A stretch of DNA of 61,148 nucleotides from positions 1 to 61,148 of the forward strand of contig JAKIUD010000012.1 of NCBI GenBank assembly GCA_021647765.1, read 5' to 3'. Below the pieces are notes generated by a model. It was not told where the DNA came from, searched no databases, and was given only the letters and a program-made list of their open reading frames with translations. This document shows positions 59,343 to 61,148 of this stretch, piece by piece (within the stretch, counting starts at the first letter, position 1; the number at the start of each line of letters is the position of its first letter). Made by a program: the position numbers and the translations under genes. Origin of the DNA: Desulfuromusa sp. (GTDB lineage: Bacteria > Desulfobacterota > Desulfuromonadia > Desulfuromonadales > Geopsychrobacteraceae).

Positions 59343-61148
59343 CTACCGACACATAAAACCGATAATCTCCTCCATGAACTCACTACCATAACGTTGCAGT
59401 TTGGCCTGTCCGACACCGTTAATCTGTAAAAAAGCCTCCTTGTCGGTTGGCAGTGTCGCCGCCATTTCTGCCAGGCTGGCATCACCAAAGACAACATAAG
59501 GGGGAACTCCATCACGATCGGCAATCTGCTTGCGCAGAATTCGCAATTGATTAAACAGCTCCTGATCATATTCAAGACCGACAATTTTTCGTTCTGGTCG
59601 TTTCTTACGCCCCGGTTTAACCCGTGGCTTGCTGATGGTCAGTTCTATCTCACCACGTAATAATGGCCTGGCAGCTTCGGTCAATTTCAACACCGAATAG
59701 TTGCCAATATCCTGCTCCAGATAACCATAATGGATCAACTGCCGCAACAGATGGCTCCAATGATCTTGATTCTGCTCGCGACCGATACCGTAGGTCGATA
59801 GCTGATCGTGGCGTAAGTCAAAAATTCGCTGGGTCTTGGCGCCACGCAAGACGTCTATGACATGACCGATACCAAATCGCTGGCCAACCCGATAGACGCA
59901 TGAAAGTGCTTTGCGCGCATCTTCACTGGCATCATAACGTTCGGGAGGATTAAGACAAATATCACAATTACCGCAATCTTCATCGAGGGTTTCCCCAAAA
60001 TAACCCAACAATGCCCGGCGACGACAGGTTCCAGATTCGGCAAACGCGACCATCGCATTGAGTTTGTGAATTTCAATTCGTTTCTGTTCCGGGTTCCCCC
60101 CTTTTTCGATCAGGCCACGACTGATAGCGATATCGCCGTAACCAAACAGCAACAGCGCTTCTGCAGGCAATCCATCCCGACCAGCGCGACCGGTTTCCTG
60201 GTAATAGCTTTCCAGATTTTTAGGTAGATCGTAGTGGACAACAAAGCGGACGTTAGGCTTATCGATCCCCATGCCGAAGGCAACCGTAGCGACCACAATC
60301 TGCACATCATCGCGGATAAAGTCTTCCTGCGTCTGTTTCCGCTCAGCAGCAGGCAATCCAGCATGGTAAGCAGCCGCTTTTAAACCATCATTGCGTAATT
60401 TTTGCGCAACCTCATCAACCCGTTTACGACTCAAACAATAAACAATCCCGGCTTCATCGTGGCGACTATCAAGAAAGACACCAAGCTGAAGATAAGGTTT
60501 AGTCTTGTCAATCACCGTGTAATGGATATTCGGACGATCAAAACTGGCAATCACTTGCCGGGCATCTTGCAGCTTTAAGTGGCGAAGGATATCAAGGCGG
60601 GTCTGTTTTTCAGCTGTCGCCGTCAGAGCCACCATTGGCACTGCGGGGAAAATGTTGCGCAGTCTCCCCAAGCCAGTATATTCGGGACGAAAATCGTGCC
60701 CCCATTGGGACACACAGTGGGCTTCATCAATGGCAAAGAGAGCAATATCCAGCGAACGCAAACGCTCCAGAAAATCGACATTTAATAAACGTTCCGGCGC
60801 GACATAGAGCAAGTCCAGTTGACCCGCGTGTAACTGTGCCAGAACCTGGCGAGCGTCAACCGCTCCCAGTGACGAGTTGTAACATGCAGCACGAACCCCA
60901 TTTGCCTGCAGCGCATCAACCTGATCTTTCATCAGTGAAATCAAGGGAGACACGACAATCGCAATTCCGGGGCGAAGCAGGGCAGGAAGCTGAAAACACA
61001 GCGACTTACCACCACCGGTTGGCATCAGGACAAACGCATCCTGCCCCTGAAGCAGACCGTTAATAATCTCTTCCTGATAAGGGCGGAAGGACTGATAACC
61101 GAAGGCATCATGCAAGGTTTGCAGAACAGATATATTTTTACCATCTAG
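59343..61148 (-). CDS. recQ: ATP-dependent DNA helicase RecQ, 5' end beyond window
   Basis: At least 600 residues: HDAFGYQSFRPYQEEII, Walker A MPTGGGKSLCFQLPAL, DEAH box IDEAHCVSQWGHDFRPEY, motif VI QETGRAGRDGLPAEAL, zinc-binding CRRRALLGYFGE with CGNCDIC, winged helix, and C-terminal HRDC domain (LFNQLRILRKQIADRDGVPP). A TTG at 61115 could start it, but the frame stays open to the right edge and RecQ proteins have ~10-25 residues before FGYQ, so the true start is probably outside. Confidence 0.95.
   Translation of the reverse strand, partial: LDGKNISVLQTLHDAFGYQSFRPYQEEIINGLLQGQDAFVLMPTGGGKSLCFQLPALLRPGIAIVVSPLISLMKDQVDALQANGVRAACYNSSLGAVDARQVLAQLHAGQLDLLYVAPERLLNVDFLERLRSLDIALFAIDEAHCVSQWGHDFRPEYTGLGRLRNIFPAVPMVALTATAEKQTRLDILRHLKLQDARQVIASFDRPNIHYTVIDKTKPYLQLGVFLDSRHDEAGIVYCLSRKRVDEVAQKLRNDGLKAAAYHAGLPAAERKQTQEDFIRDDVQIVVATVAFGMGIDKPNVRFVVHYDLPKNLESYYQETGRAGRDGLPAEALLLFGYGDIAISRGLIEKGGNPEQKRIEIHKLNAMVAFAESGTCRRRALLGYFGETLDEDCGNCDICLNPPERYDASEDARKALSCVYRVGQRFGIGHVIDVLRGAKTQRIFDLRHDQLSTYGIGREQNQDHWSHLLRQLIHYGYLEQDIGNYSVLKLTEAARPLLRGEIELTISKPRVKPGRKKRPERKIVGLEYDQELFNQLRILRKQIADRDGVPPYVVFGDASLAEMAATLPTDKEAFLQINGVGQAKLQRYGSEFMEEIIGFMCR

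Overview
The window looks like chromosomal DNA from a motile, anaerobic member of the Desulfuromonadales (Desulfuromonas/Pelobacter/Geobacter relatives). The lineage call is an inference. It rests on a one-polypeptide pyruvate:ferredoxin oxidoreductase, a PEP-CTERM protein behind a sigma-54-type promoter, the tRNA-Ser / SRP RNA / dnaX / ebfC / recR block, a FlhB C-terminal-like protein beside FliK, and several short dispersed repeat families. Both edges are truncated: an unidentified minus-strand gene on the left and recQ on the right.

Layout. 1-6.4 kb: VanZ-like membrane protein, PilZ protein, PEP-CTERM protein, serC, a small four-cysteine protein and aroF (DAHP synthase). The aroF leader encodes a Phe/Trp/Tyr-rich peptide followed by a terminator, and it lies back to back with tRNA-Phe. 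6.6-15.9 kb: arsenic region in two units. The plus-strand unit is arsR1, ArsP-type permease, thioredoxin-like protein, FmdE-like protein, TauE/SafE permease, arsC and a 52-residue putative 2Fe-2S protein. The minus-strand unit is gapdh-arsJ-acr3, with its own arsR2 just upstream. Two near-identical operators lie at the arsR2 promoter and ahead of gapdh. A lone phosphodiesterase/phosphatase gene sits between the units. 16.2-19.9 kb: marC, an amino acid permease, cardiolipin synthase and a dead 3' fragment of corA. 20-28 kb: NADH oxidase-like flavoprotein, transketolase, glutamate-cysteine ligase and an aminotransferase whose leader peptide is rich in alanine codons (a second predicted attenuator), then an AEC transporter. 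28-35.7 kb: por, recR, ebfC, dnaX, SRP RNA and tRNA-Ser.

35.8-59.2 kb is mainly motility: flhX-fliK, a GGDEF protein with a predicted sigma-54 promoter and two spaced upstream repeats, PilZ, a FliT-like protein, fliS, fliD, flaG and flagellin. Divergent from flagellin is a seven-gene legionaminic acid pathway (legB, legC, legH/neuD-like, legI, legG, ptmE, legF). A Maf-type glycosyltransferase gene converges on it, so the block probably makes and attaches a nonulosonic acid to flagellin. After a transposase relic come fliW, csrA, flgL, flgK, flgN, flgM and a flagella-linked hypothetical gene. The flagellin leader carries a CsrA-type hairpin with GGA in the loop, so flagellin, CsrA and FliW appear to form the known partner-switching circuit. 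recQ closes the window.

The strongest unexpected signals are the two amino-acid attenuators (aroF and the aminotransferase), the GGDEF promoter architecture, the FmdE/TauE/2Fe-2S set in the ars operon, and three dispersed intergenic repeat families. All calls come from reading the sequence; no database search or folding program was run.
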